This document shows, in pieces, positions 16,878 to 25,713 of a DNA stretch of 32,107 nucleotides (within the stretch, counting starts at the first letter, position 1; each line of letters opens with the position of its first letter). A program made the position numbers and the translations under genes. A model generated the notes under the pieces. The model did no database searches. It saw only the letters and a list, made by a program, of their open reading frames with translations, and had not been told where the DNA came from. The stretch covers positions 1 to 32,107 of the forward strand of contig QEXY01000169.1 in the NCBI GenBank assembly GCA_003130875.1. Direction: 5' to 3'. This stretch comes from Ardenticatenia bacterium (lineage in GTDB: Bacteria; Chloroflexota; Anaerolineae; 4572-78; NAK82).

Positions 16878-19781
16878 TCAAGATTGTGTGACCTGGCGCG
16901 GCAGCAGCGCGATGGGCTGCTCGCTGCGCCGGCGGACGCGCCAGAGAACGCCGATCCCCATCAGTCCCAGCAAGGCCACGAGGTAATTGAGTACCTCCCA
17001 GAACGACTGCTGGCTCTCCGTCAGCGGCATCAGCAGGCGTGACACAGTGCCGCGCGAACGAATGTTGAGCAACTCCAAGTCTTCCACTGACCAGTCCACA
17101 CAGTTCTGAGCAAACTGCAAACTGTTCAGGTAACGGTCGCCCGAGAGCATCGCCGAGATGTCGAAGACGATGTCGTTGAGGAATTCGGCGCTGCCAATCA
17201 CGATCAAGCGCGCCGTCTCGGGTGACCTCTCAATGGTGCCGAAGGTGGGTTGCTCGGGTTGCTGCGGCTGCATCTGTAGCTGGTTGGTATCAGTCTGCAC
17301 GCTGGTCGCCTCCAGCGGTGAAGGCTTGCCCTTGAAATAGCTCTCGAAGCGGCCCTGAATAGCAACCGCCAACACGCGGGAACCCTGTTCCCCTTCCACC
17401 GGGAAACCCACCTCAGGATAGGTTTGCAGGTCGGGCTGGATGTCGGTGTTCGTGCGCAACCAGGATGCCGGACTAGAGCGCAGCAACACTGTCACCTGTC
17501 GCCCTGCATTTTTTGATTCGTCCAGCGTGATCGGCGATGCCCAGTTGAGCGTCACTGCCGGCAAGCTGGAAAGGATGGGGCTCTGGCGATCCATTCCACT
17601 CGGTCGGATGTCCACAAAGAAGGGATAGTTGATCGCTTGGATCTCACGCACCTGCAATCCACCCAGGTTGCGTTCGACCTGCACCGGGAACGGCTCGTTC
17701 TGCAAGTCCAACACGAGTGATTTCTCCACAGTAATGCCATAGGCGGCAAGCATATCCGCCAGGCCGTCCTTGACCTCCTGCACCCCCAGGCTACCGGAGA
17801 AGGGGTCCGGATTGAGAATGTAATTGCCGGCGGCGAGGATGACCGAGCCACCGCGCATCAGGTATTGGTCGATGGCATAACGCTCTTTATCCGTCATTCC
17901 CTGCGGGGCGATCACGAACAGTACGTCAATGTCGGGCGGCACCTGACCCGTGCTCAGATCGACGCGTCGTACCTGGTACTCCTGTTGCAGCTGGTTGATG
18001 ATCGAATTGTACTGCTTAAATGAGGGCATTGGTTGCCCAAACATATTCTGTTGGGGCACATCCGGTGGTGTCCACACGCCGACCACCTTGAGAAAACCGC
18101 GTGCGCCGCGTTTCAGGGCCGATTCAATGGCGCTGCGGAGCGTCGCTTCGCTCATATCGCCGCTGGGATAGAGCAGCTGCTTGTTGCCTTCCACTTGCAA
18201 CACCATGTGCAGGTAGTACGTCTGGTCGGAGAAGAGGGATACCGCGATGGGTTGCAACCCGAACTGTTCCACCATGGTCTGGCGAGTGACCTTGCTGCCC
18301 GGCGCATCCAGGTCGACCGTCTCGAAGGTGAACTTGCCGTTAGCACGTTCCTGGATCTGGTTCGCCACCTTTTGGATGATCTGAGGAGCTTCCTTCAAGC
18401 CAGCCGGCAACGTGCTGGAAGTCACATACAAAGTGAGCGTGGCCGGCTGTTGCAAGGAGGCCAGCACGGCGTCGATGCTCTGGAAGCCGGAGACGACGCG
18501 CTTGACGGCGCGCGTCAGATCGTACTCCAGGTTGCGTAGGCGCACCTCCGGCATACCAGTGCGCGACGGCTGGATCTCGATCAGGTCACGGAAGTTGAGC
18601 GTCTCGTATTTGTCACCGTAGCGCACCAGGATGTCGAAATAGGCGTTCACCACCGAGGCACCGTAGCGATCCGCGATTTGCAACGGTGTGGGCTGGATAC
18701 CATAAGTCTGCACCGCTTCGTTGCCCTTTTCCGGGTCCTTGAGCGGATCGACGATCTCGACTGTCACCTTGCCGTTGGAAGCAATGCGATATTCCTCGAG
18801 CATATCCCGGATGGTCGGCACCAGCGGTGCCAACAGCGGGTGGGTGCGCTCACTGAAATAGCCGCGCATCAACAGCGGCTCCTCCAAGGTGTTCAAGAGG
18901 GCGAGCGTGGTGGGCGACAGACTATATTCGCGCTGCGCAGTCAGGTCGAGGCGCGCCGTCTTGAGCGGATAGAGCCAGATGTTGAGCACCCCCAGGTTGA
19001 GCGCGACCAGCACAGCGGTGAGCAACAGCGTCTGCCGATAGGTGCGCGTCTGGGCACCGCGGCTCCAGCGCAAGCTGTCCAGTGAGATCACATTGAGCAT
19101 CAGGAAGAGGCCACACAGTGACAGGTAATATACCAGGTCGCGCAGATCGATCACCCCGCGTTGGATGCTCTCGAAGCGGCTGCCTGAGCCAATGGCGCGC
19201 ATCACCTCGGCCACACGGTCGCCGAAGAAAGCCGTCACCCCCGGCGATCCGATCAAGTAGAACAACCCGCCCACCACCACGGTCATCAACAGGGCGACGA
19301 TCTGATTGTTGGTGCGCGACGAGATGAAGAGGCCGATCGCCACATAGGCAGCTGCCATCAGGATCGCGGCCAAGTAGCCACCGAAAACTGGCCCCCAGTC
19401 GAGATCGCCCAGGAAGGCGACGGTGATGGGCAGGAAGAAGGTCAACGCCAGCGCGACGACGACGAGCACCATCGCCGCCAGGAACTTGCCCAGCACCAGC
19501 TGCACCTGGCGTGCCGGCAACGTCAGCAGAATCTCCAAAGTGCCGGTCTGCTGTTCCTCACTCCATTGCCGCATAGTGAGCGCGGCGACCAGGAAAATGG
19601 TCAGGATGGGCATCCAGCGGAAGAGCGGGCGCACGTCGGCCACACCGCGCGAGAAGAAGGCATCTGCCCAGAAGAAGGTGAAGAGCATTGCCGCCAGAAA
19701 GGCGCCCACAAAGATCAGCGCCATCGGCGAACCGAAATAGCTGTTCAGCTCTTTACGCGTGATCGCGAGAATCTGTCTCAT
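16878..19781 (-). CDS. ABC-2 permease fused to a GldG-like auxiliary domain
   Basis: Residues 1 to about 250 are an ABC-2-type permease of six hydrophobic segments, starting MRQILAITRKELNSYFGSP and containing RQWSEEQQTGTLEILLTLP, as in GldF-like proteins. Another membrane segment near residue 265-285 introduces the extracytoplasmic GldG-like (ABC_transp_aux) domain: LDLTAQREYSLSPTTLALL, VEIVDPLKDPE, DVLFVIAPQ and YLMRGGSVILAAG. A last membrane helix lies near residues 935-955. GldF and GldG are usually separate proteins; here they are one chain of 967 residues. The start overlaps the stop of the ATPase gene by 3 nt, a coupled operon. Homologues support gliding in Bacteroidetes, but elsewhere the role is unknown, so gliding should not be assumed. 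Confidence 0.85.
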   Translation of the reverse strand: MRQILAITRKELNSYFGSPMALIFVGAFLAAMLFTFFWADAFFSRGVADVRPLFRWMPILTIFLVAALTMRQWSEEQQTGTLEILLTLPARQVQLVLGKFLAAMVLVVVALALTFFLPITVAFLGDLDWGPVFGGYLAAILMAAAYVAIGLFISSRTNNQIVALLMTVVVGGLFYLIGSPGVTAFFGDRVAEVMRAIGSGSRFESIQRGVIDLRDLVYYLSLCGLFLMLNVISLDSLRWSRGAQTRTYRQTLLLTAVLVALNLGVLNIWLYPLKTARLDLTAQREYSLSPTTLALLNTLEEPLLMRGYFSERTHPLLAPLVPTIRDMLEEYRIASNGKVTVEIVDPLKDPEKGNEAVQTYGIQPTPLQIADRYGASVVNAYFDILVRYGDKYETLNFRDLIEIQPSRTGMPEVRLRNLEYDLTRAVKRVVSGFQSIDAVLASLQQPATLTLYVTSSTLPAGLKEAPQIIQKVANQIQERANGKFTFETVDLDAPGSKVTRQTMVEQFGLQPIAVSLFSDQTYYLHMVLQVEGNKQLLYPSGDMSEATLRSAIESALKRGARGFLKVVGVWTPPDVPQQNMFGQPMPSFKQYNSIINQLQQEYQVRRVDLSTGQVPPDIDVLFVIAPQGMTDKERYAIDQYLMRGGSVILAAGNYILNPDPFSGSLGVQEVKDGLADMLAAYGITVEKSLVLDLQNEPFPVQVERNLGGLQVREIQAINYPFFVDIRPSGMDRQSPILSSLPAVTLNWASPITLDESKNAGRQVTVLLRSSPASWLRTNTDIQPDLQTYPEVGFPVEGEQGSRVLAVAIQGRFESYFKGKPSPLEATSVQTDTNQLQMQPQQPEQPTFGTIERSPETARLIVIGSAEFLNDIVFDISAMLSGDRYLNSLQFAQNCVDWSVEDLELLNIRSRGTVSRLLMPLTESQQSFWEVLNYLVALLGLMGIGVLWRVRRRSEQPIALLPRQVTQS

Positions 19782-20707
19782 AGCACTTCCACCCCCATCG
19801 CCAGCTGGTTGAAGACGGTCTCCAGAGTGCGCACATCGGGGCGGATCTCGCGCACCGGCCAGCCCTGCTCTCGCGCGAGGTCATAAACCGCCGGGCATAG
19901 ATCCACATCTGCCCCTCCACGCACGCGATAGGTGGGATAGCCATCGCTGACCGGCACGACCTCCACCGCATCCACTCCATTCAGGCTGGCCAGCGCTTGT
20001 TGCACGCCATCGACCGCTCGACGCAGCACCAGGATGGCACCGCCAGTGGCAGCCAGGTCGGCCAGGCGCGCATCCGCCTTCACCTGGCCGTTCATGATGA
20101 TGATCACCCGGTCGCACACCGCTTCCACCTCAGACAGGATGTGCGAGGAGAAGAGGATGGTGCTTTCCTTCGCCAGCCGCCGGATCAAGTGCCGAATCTC
20201 GATGATTTGGGTGGGGTCTAAACCGATGGTGGGCTCATCCAGGATGAGCAACTTAGGCCGGTGCAAGATCGCCTGTGCCAGTCCAACGCGCTGACGGTAG
20301 CCCTTGCTCAATTCGCCAATGGGGCGCGTCAGATGGTCTGCCAGGCCGGTGGCATAGATTGCTTCCGAGAGGTACGCGGGCTGTTCTTCCTCCGGGATCA
20401 TACGCAAGTCGGCCATCATTTTGAGATATGCCTGCACCGAGAGGTCGTTATAGAGCGGGGCATTTTCGGGCAGGTAACCAATGCGCGCCTGCACCTCGCG
20501 GGTATGGCGCAATACATCCAGGCCGTCCACTGTGACCGTGCCGCTGTCCGGCTGCAGGTAACCAGTCAGAATGCGGATCGTGGTGGACTTGCCGGCGCCG
20601 TTCGGCCCCAACAGCCCGACCACTTCGTGGGGTGCCACGCGAAAGCTGACACCACGCAACGCTTCAATCGGCCCGAACGATTTGGTAACGTCAACTACTT
20701 CGATCAT
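19778..20707 (-). CDS. ABC transporter ATPase, GldA-like
   Basis: The 309-residue ATPase has Walker A GPNGAGKST (residues 34-42), a Q-loop within GYLPENAPLY, signature LSKGYRQR (133-140), Walker B LLILDEP (153-159), D-loop GLDP and switch His in FSSHILSE. The 85-residue C-terminal extension matches ABC-2 ATPases of the GldA/CcmA type. It energises the fused permease encoded immediately downstream. The ATG at 20707 has AGGAGG 6 nt upstream. It is the first gene of the three-gene operon and diverges from the tryptophanase-like gene. Confidence 0.92.
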   Translation of the reverse strand: MIEVVDVTKSFGPIEALRGVSFRVAPHEVVGLLGPNGAGKSTTIRILTGYLQPDSGTVTVDGLDVLRHTREVQARIGYLPENAPLYNDLSVQAYLKMMADLRMIPEEEQPAYLSEAIYATGLADHLTRPIGELSKGYRQRVGLAQAILHRPKLLILDEPTIGLDPTQIIEIRHLIRRLAKESTILFSSHILSEVEAVCDRVIIIMNGQVKADARLADLAATGGAILVLRRAVDGVQQALASLNGVDAVEVVPVSDGYPTYRVRGGADVDLCPAVYDLAREQGWPVREIRPDVRTLETVFNQLAMGVEVL

Positions 20708-20748
20708 AAGCTGCCTCCTGAGACAGGATAGCTCGCCACGAAGCCATA

Positions 20749-20754
20749 ATTATA
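20749..20754 (-). promoter_or_regulatory. Possible -10 element of the ABC operon
   Basis: TATAAT on the minus strand (20754-20749) is perfect, but no good -35 lies 16-18 bp upstream. The implied leader is about 35 nt. Confidence 0.35.
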
Positions 20755-20899
20755 CGCAGGCGTACAAACTTAGGGAAATGCAAGGGGCGCGTCAAGGAAG
20801 ACGTTCTCCCAGGAACCATGAGTCCTTTCGCCCATCTTGCACGGCGATGCAATGCAGCATATCATAGATGAGGCATCTGTCCGAGAGAGGAGTCTGCTG

Positions 20900-22276
20900 G
20901 TGGCCGAGTTCTTGCCCGAACCATTCCGCATTAAGGTGGTGGAGCCGATCAAGCAAACCTCGCGCGAAGAGCGTGCGCACATTCTCGAAGTCGCCGGTTA
21001 CAACCTGTTCAATGTGCCGGCGGAAGAGGTGTACATCGACTTGTTGACCGACTCGGGCACCGGCGCGATGAGTCAGGAGCAATGGGCCGGCATAATGTTG
21101 GGCGACGAAAGCTATGCCGGCTGTCGCAATTACTTCCACCTCGCGGAAACCATCCGCAGCATCTTCGGCTTTCACTATTTCTTGCCGACGCATCAGGGGC
21201 GTGGCGCGGAGAACATCCTGTTCAGCGTGCTGGTCAAGCCGGGCCAGCATGTGCCGAATAACATGCACTTTGACACCACAATGGGCAACATCCTGGCGCG
21301 CGGTGGTCGGCCGAGCAACCACGTCATTGTCACGGGCCACGACCCGACGGCATGGCATCCCTTCAAGGGCAATATGGATATCGCCGCGCTGGAGACGTTC
21401 ATTCGCCAGGTGGGGGCGGAGAACATCCCGCTCGGCATGATCACCATCACCAACAATTCGGGTGGCGGTCAGCCGGTCTCAATGGAAAACATCCGCCAGA
21501 CCGCCGAGGTCTATCACCGGTACGGTATTCCATTTTTCATCGACGCCTGCCGCTATGCCGAGAACGCCTACTTCATCAAGCAGCGGGAGCCAGGCTATGC
21601 CGACAAGAGCTTGCTCGAGATCGCGCGTGAGATGTTTTCCTATGCCGACGGCTGCACGATGAGCGCCAAGAAGGACGGCCTGGTGAACATCGGTGGTTTC
21701 CTGGCGATGAACGATGAGACGTTGTATCAGAAAGCAGCTCAAGAGCTGACGCTGCGCGAAGGTTTTCCCACCTATGGGGGTCTGGCCGGCCGTGACCTGG
21801 AGGCAATGGCACGCGGTCTGTGGGAGGGGCTGGATGAAGCTTATTTACGCTATCGTATCGCCCAGACACACTACCTGGCTGACCAACTGCGCGAGAACGG
21901 CATCCCAATCTTCGAGCCGCCCGGTGGCCATGCCGTCTATGTGGACGCACGTCGGTTCGTGCCGCACATCCCCGCGGAGCAATTTCCCGCGCAATCTTTG
22001 TGTGTGGCGCTCTATCTGGAGGGTGGCATCCGTGCCGCAGAGATCGGTGGAGTGGCCTTCGCCCACCGGGATCCCGAGACGGGCGAGTGGGTGTATCCGT
22101 CCTTGGAGCTGGTGCGGTTGACGTTGCCGCGGCGCGTGTACACCCAGAGCCACCTCGATTATGTGGTACGTATATTGGCTGCACTGTGGCAGAAACGCGA
22201 CCAGGTGCGCGGGCTGCAGATCGTCTATCAGACTCCCTACCTGCGTCACTTCACTGCGCGGTTTGCGTTGATGTAA
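20900..22276 (+). CDS. tnaA: Tryptophanase-like beta-eliminating lyase (PLP-dependent)
   Basis: Enzymes of this family cleave tryptophan (to indole) or tyrosine (to phenol), plus pyruvate and ammonia. The 458-residue protein aligns from PEPFRIKVVEP to LRHFTARF with both. Core residues are present: Lys257 (SAKKDG) for PLP, YIDLLTDSGTGAM, PTHQGRGAEN, FIDACRYAENAYF and RLTLPRRVYTQSH. At three places where the two enzymes differ it sides with tryptophanase: Asp125 (FDTT; tyrosine phenol-lyase has Thr), Ile382 (AAEIG; Arg in the phenol-lyase) and His450 (LRHFTA; Phe in the phenol-lyase). The GTG at 20900 has AGGAG 7 nt upstream and gives the family N-terminus; the frame is open back to a TTG at 20837. 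There is no tnaC leader or tnaB permease. Confidence 0.87.
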   Translation: MAEFLPEPFRIKVVEPIKQTSREERAHILEVAGYNLFNVPAEEVYIDLLTDSGTGAMSQEQWAGIMLGDESYAGCRNYFHLAETIRSIFGFHYFLPTHQGRGAENILFSVLVKPGQHVPNNMHFDTTMGNILARGGRPSNHVIVTGHDPTAWHPFKGNMDIAALETFIRQVGAENIPLGMITITNNSGGGQPVSMENIRQTAEVYHRYGIPFFIDACRYAENAYFIKQREPGYADKSLLEIAREMFSYADGCTMSAKKDGLVNIGGFLAMNDETLYQKAAQELTLREGFPTYGGLAGRDLEAMARGLWEGLDEAYLRYRIAQTHYLADQLRENGIPIFEPPGGHAVYVDARRFVPHIPAEQFPAQSLCVALYLEGGIRAAEIGGVAFAHRDPETGEWVYPSLELVRLTLPRRVYTQSHLDYVVRILAALWQKRDQVRGLQIVYQTPYLRHFTARFALM

Positions 22277-22305
22277 AATCAGATTATCACGGAGCCGCTT
22301 GAAAA

Positions 22306-22773
22306 GTGGAGCAACCTGAGAATTCACCACCCGAATGGGATGCGAGCGAGCTGGCGCCCGCCGAGCCGGGCAGCTACGTGTTGGTGATGCGGCTGGAACG
22401 GCCGGTCAAGATCACCGTCGGTCGGCTGGGTACGTGGGAGTTCGAGGCTGGCTATTATGCCTATGCGGGCAGTGCGTTGGGTCCGGGTGGCCTGGCAGCC
22501 CGGCTCAGTCACCACACACGCACGGATAAACTGCTGCAATGGCATATCGACTACCTGCTCGCCCACGCCGAGCTGGTGGAAATCTGGTACGCGGTGGATA
22601 AAAAGCGCAAAGAGTGCATCTGGGCCTCAGCGTTGCGCGCCATCCCTGGCAGCAAAGTGCCAGTGCCCAGCTTCGGCGCGTCCGACTGCCGCTGCTTGAC
22701 CCATCTCGTTTACTTCAACGAGCAGCCCACTTTTACCAGCTTCGCACGTGCGCTTTCCGACCTGGAGTTCTAG
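22306..22773 (+). CDS. DUF123/GIY-YIG-type protein
   Basis: The 155-residue protein carries the compact DUF123 pattern: PGSYVLVMRL, YYAYAGSALGPGGLAARLSHH (the GIY-YIG-like strand pair and the Arg), LQWHIDYLL, a C-x20-C pair (ECIWASAL, then SDCRCLTHLVYF). DUF123 proteins belong to the GIY-YIG nuclease superfamily and are seen in archaea and some bacteria; a biological substrate is not established. The start is GTG at 22306 with GGAG upstream. The gene starts 29 nt after the lyase and its TAG stop shares a base with the GTG of the glycosyltransferase, so the three are probably one transcript, although the functions have no obvious link. Confidence 0.8.
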   Translation: MEQPENSPPEWDASELAPAEPGSYVLVMRLERPVKITVGRLGTWEFEAGYYAYAGSALGPGGLAARLSHHTRTDKLLQWHIDYLLAHAELVEIWYAVDKKRKECIWASALRAIPGSKVPVPSFGASDCRCLTHLVYFNEQPTFTSFARALSDLEF

Positions 22774-23951
22774 TGAAAGTCCTGCTGCTCTCGAAATCTT
22801 GTGTCGTCGGCGCCTATCAAAAGAAGCTGGAAGAGATCGCCCGCCATCCCGATGTGCAGCTGACAGCCGTGGTGCCGCCTGAATGGCGCGATGAACGCGG
22901 CACGTTGCGCTTGGAACGTGCCTATCTAAACGGCTACGAGTTGCGCGTCGAGCCTATTGTGCTCAACGGTCACTTCCATTTGCACTACTACCCTGGCCTG
23001 GGTCGCCTGATGCGCGCTCTACAGCCCGATGTGGTACATATCGAGGAAGAACCGTACAACCTGGCCACCTTCTTGGCACTGCGCCAGGCACGCCGCGTTG
23101 GGGCGCGCACGGTGGTGTTCAGCTGGCAGAATCTCCATCGGCATTATCCGCCTCCCTTCAGTCTGATGGAGTGGTACGTATTGCGTCATACCGACACTCT
23201 GTTGGTAGGCAACAGCGAGGGCCTGACCGTGTGGCGCGCAAAGGGTTATCGCGGCCCGATCGAGGTCATTCCCCAGTTCGGGGTCGACCCGGATATTTTT
23301 ACCCCGCTTAACCGCCCGGTGCGCCAGGGCAAGCCCAGCGTGTTGCTGCGGCGCAGCGCACGGCGGCCGTCGCGCGGCGAGGTGGTCATTGGCTACATCG
23401 GCCGCCTGGTGCCAGAGAAAGGGGTCGATGTGCTGCTGGAGGCGGTCTATCAGCTGCGCGGACCATGGGAGTTGCGCATTTTGGGCAGCGGCCCAGATGA
23501 GGAACGGCTGGTGAAGATGGCCCAATGGCTGGGCATAGCTCCGCGCGTCACCTTCGACCGTCCTATTCCCTCTACCCAGTTGCCCTATTACTACAGCGGC
23601 CTGGATGTGTTGGTGCTCCCTTCGCGCACGCAGGCGAACTGGAAAGAACAGTTCGGGCGCGTGTTGATCGAGGCAATGGCATGTCAGGTCGTCGTCGTGG
23701 GGGCACGCAGCGGCGCTATCCCCGAAGTCATCGGCGATGCTGGACTGACCTTCAAAGAAGGCGACACGTTCGACCTGCGCGCTCAGTTGCAGAGGTTGCT
23801 CGACGATGCCGAGCTGCGCGAGGAGCTGGCACTGCGAGGGCGTCAGCGCGTGCTGGAACACTTCACCCAGGCGAGCATTGCTGCGCGCACGGTTGCGGTG
23901 TATCGTCGTCTGACCTTCCTGGACGGGGAACCCCAGACAGATGCAGATTAG
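22773..23951 (+). CDS. Glycosyltransferase family 4 (GT-B fold)
   Basis: The 392-residue protein has an N-terminal Rossmann half (VKVLLLSKSCVVGAY...PDVVHIEEEPYNLA) and a C-terminal donor-binding half: VVIGYIGRLVPEKGVDVLLEA, LRILGSGPDEERL, then EQFGRVLIEAMACQVVVVGARSGAIPEVIGD, which contains the E-x7-E motif of retaining GT4 enzymes. It has no membrane helix, so it is a cytoplasmic transferase acting on a nucleotide sugar, likely for an envelope glycan or glycolipid. The start is GTG at 22773, overlapping the previous TAG by one base; an upstream ATG in the same open frame (22614) would only add residues read out of the DUF123 gene. Donor and acceptor are not predictable. Confidence 0.88.
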   Translation: MKVLLLSKSCVVGAYQKKLEEIARHPDVQLTAVVPPEWRDERGTLRLERAYLNGYELRVEPIVLNGHFHLHYYPGLGRLMRALQPDVVHIEEEPYNLATFLALRQARRVGARTVVFSWQNLHRHYPPPFSLMEWYVLRHTDTLLVGNSEGLTVWRAKGYRGPIEVIPQFGVDPDIFTPLNRPVRQGKPSVLLRRSARRPSRGEVVIGYIGRLVPEKGVDVLLEAVYQLRGPWELRILGSGPDEERLVKMAQWLGIAPRVTFDRPIPSTQLPYYYSGLDVLVLPSRTQANWKEQFGRVLIEAMACQVVVVGARSGAIPEVIGDAGLTFKEGDTFDLRAQLQRLLDDAELREELALRGRQRVLEHFTQASIAARTVAVYRRLTFLDGEPQTDAD

Positions 23952-24082
23952 TCACTTTCAAGGGCAGGGCTTTGACCTGAGATGGTTTGGATGCGAAGAC
24001 CGCACCTGAAAGCAGCTTGGGAAGTGTCTATGTTGGCGCGGATCCCTGCGGATTCCGAAAGAGGGTACAGGACAATATTTCC

Positions 24083-24856
24083 TCACAGCCGTTCCAGCCC
24101 ATGCGCTTCCAGCAGCTCTGTCTGTTCCAGCAGCTCGGCCGTCGGGCCATCGGCCACGATCCGCCCTTCATCCATAATAACCATGCGCGGGAACAGCTCG
24201 CGCACCATAAGCATGTCATGGGTAGAAGCCAGCATGGTGATCGGGAGGGTGCGCAACAGGTTGATCAACCCACGGCGTGCGCGAGGGTCGAGACCGGCGC
24301 TGGGCTCGTCCAGGACAAGGATGTCCGGATGCATTGAAAGCACCGTGGCGATGGCGACGCGTTTCTTCTCTCCCATGCTCAGATGATACGACAATCGGTC
24401 AGCATAGTGCGCCATCCCCACCTGGGTCAGTGCCTGCACCACGCGTCGCCGCACTTCCTCTTCGGGCAGCCCCATATGCAGCGGGCCGAAGGCGACATCT
24501 TCATACACGGTGGGAGAGAAGAGTTGGTCATCCGGGTTCTGAAACACCAGGCCCACCCGCGCGCGGATAAATGGCAGGTTGGGCGTCGTCACCGGCATGC
24601 CCATCACCCGGACACTCCCCTGTCCGCCGTTGAGCAGGCCGTTCAGATGCAGCAGCAAGGTGCTCTTGCCGGCGCCGTTAGGCCCCACCAGCGCCACCTT
24701 CTCGCCACAGTGCACCTGCAATGAAACGCCGCGCAACGCCACATGGCCATCTGGGTAAGCGAAATGCAAATCCTCCACTTCCAGCGCCAGTGTATCCGGC
24801 GCAGGACGGCCCCAGCCATCTACACACCGCGCAACCGGTTCATGGACAATCGGCAT
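24083..24856 (-). CDS. cbiO: Cobalt/nickel ECF transporter ATPase CbiO
   Basis: The 257-residue ATPase has Walker A GPNGAGKST (58-66), Q-loop VFQNPDDQLFSPTVYEDVAFGP (the ECF-typical segment), signature LSMGEKKRVAIA and Walker B ILVLDEPSAGLDP. The QNPDDQLF form is typical of energy-coupling-factor ATPases. It is the third gene of the metal-uptake operon, 14 nt after cbiQ, and should work as a homodimer since no second ATPase is present. The first about 24 residues precede the usual ECF start (LEVEDLHFAYPDG), and the SD at ATG 24856 is weak, so the real start could differ. Confidence 0.92.
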   Translation of the reverse strand: MPIVHEPVARCVDGWGRPAPDTLALEVEDLHFAYPDGHVALRGVSLQVHCGEKVALVGPNGAGKSTLLLHLNGLLNGGQGSVRVMGMPVTTPNLPFIRARVGLVFQNPDDQLFSPTVYEDVAFGPLHMGLPEEEVRRRVVQALTQVGMAHYADRLSYHLSMGEKKRVAIATVLSMHPDILVLDEPSAGLDPRARRGLINLLRTLPITMLASTHDMLMVRELFPRMVIMDEGRIVADGPTAELLEQTELLEAHGLERL

Positions 24857-24870
24857 AGGAAATCATCCGT

Positions 24871-25671
24871 CTAGCTCAGCGTACGACCGAGCCATTGTAT
24901 CATGGTAAGCGCGGCGAATGCCAACCCGAGCGCCATCCAGTCCCGCCGGCGCATCCGATGCGGGTTAATGGTGACATACTGGCCACGGAATCCGCGCGCC
25001 ACCATGGCGTTATAGATGCGGTCGCTGCGTTCCAGACTGCGCAGGAAGAGCTGACCGGTCATGTTGCCAGCCACGCGTGCGCGCCAGAGCAGGGAACCAC
25101 CCGCCTTGCCTTGTGCGGAAGCAGCACTGCGCGCCTGGCGGGCACGCAACAGCCGCGTGACCTCGTCCAACAATACAGCCAAATAACGCACCATAAACGC
25201 AAGGATGGTCACCAGCAAGGCAGGCACATGCAGGTGGCGCAGCGCGTGCAGCAGATCCGGAATGCGCGTAGTGGCGACCAGCAAGATAGCCATCTGTACC
25301 GAGAGCCAGCTGCGCACCAGAACGCTACTGAAACGCACCAGGCCAGCGTCGCTTGCGCTGATCTCCCAGGCGCCCAGCTGCAGGGTGAAAAGCGTCCGGC
25401 CGGGCAGGGTAAAGACCAACGTGATCGCCACCAACGCAAAGGGAAGCGCCACGAGCGAGCGACGTAACACCAAACCAACCCCCAGCCGCGCGACAAGCGC
25501 AACAGCCAGCACCGCACACCAGACCAGGAAATAAGCCCCCCAGGCGCCATCTGGCAGCAACAGAACGGAGAAGATGCCCAGCAACGTGACCACGACCTTG
25601 ACCCGCGGGTCAAGGTCGTGGATGGAACTCGGTCGATCGTGATAACGATCCAGTGCGTTATGGAGCATCAT
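24871..25671 (-). CDS. cbiQ: Cobalt/nickel ECF transporter T component CbiQ
   Basis: This 266-residue membrane protein has about six hydrophobic segments and the two coupling-helix motifs of EcfT/CbiQ proteins: ARQAR (around residue 175) and ARGFRG (around residue 232). It begins DRY..RPSSIHDLDPRVKVVVTLLG, the family's conserved entry with Asp-Pro-Arg. It links the ATPase dimer to the CbiM substrate-binding subunit. Adjacent Met codons at 25671 and 25668 are equally possible starts and no good SD is visible; translation may depend on cbiM, whose stop is 42 nt upstream. Confidence 0.92.
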   Translation of the reverse strand: MMLHNALDRYHDRPSSIHDLDPRVKVVVTLLGIFSVLLLPDGAWGAYFLVWCAVLAVALVARLGVGLVLRRSLVALPFALVAITLVFTLPGRTLFTLQLGAWEISASDAGLVRFSSVLVRSWLSVQMAILLVATTRIPDLLHALRHLHVPALLVTILAFMVRYLAVLLDEVTRLLRARQARSAASAQGKAGGSLLWRARVAGNMTGQLFLRSLERSDRIYNAMVARGFRGQYVTINPHRMRRRDWMALGLAFAALTMIQWLGRTLS

Positions 25672-25713
25672 GCACTGTCGGAGGTTCTTTCATACCACCC
25701 AACTCACAGCCTA

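Noticed and set aside
20900-22276. Tyrosine phenol-lyase as the main call
   Set aside because: Three substrate-distinguishing positions (Asp125, Ile382, His450) match tryptophanase rather than the phenol-lyase.
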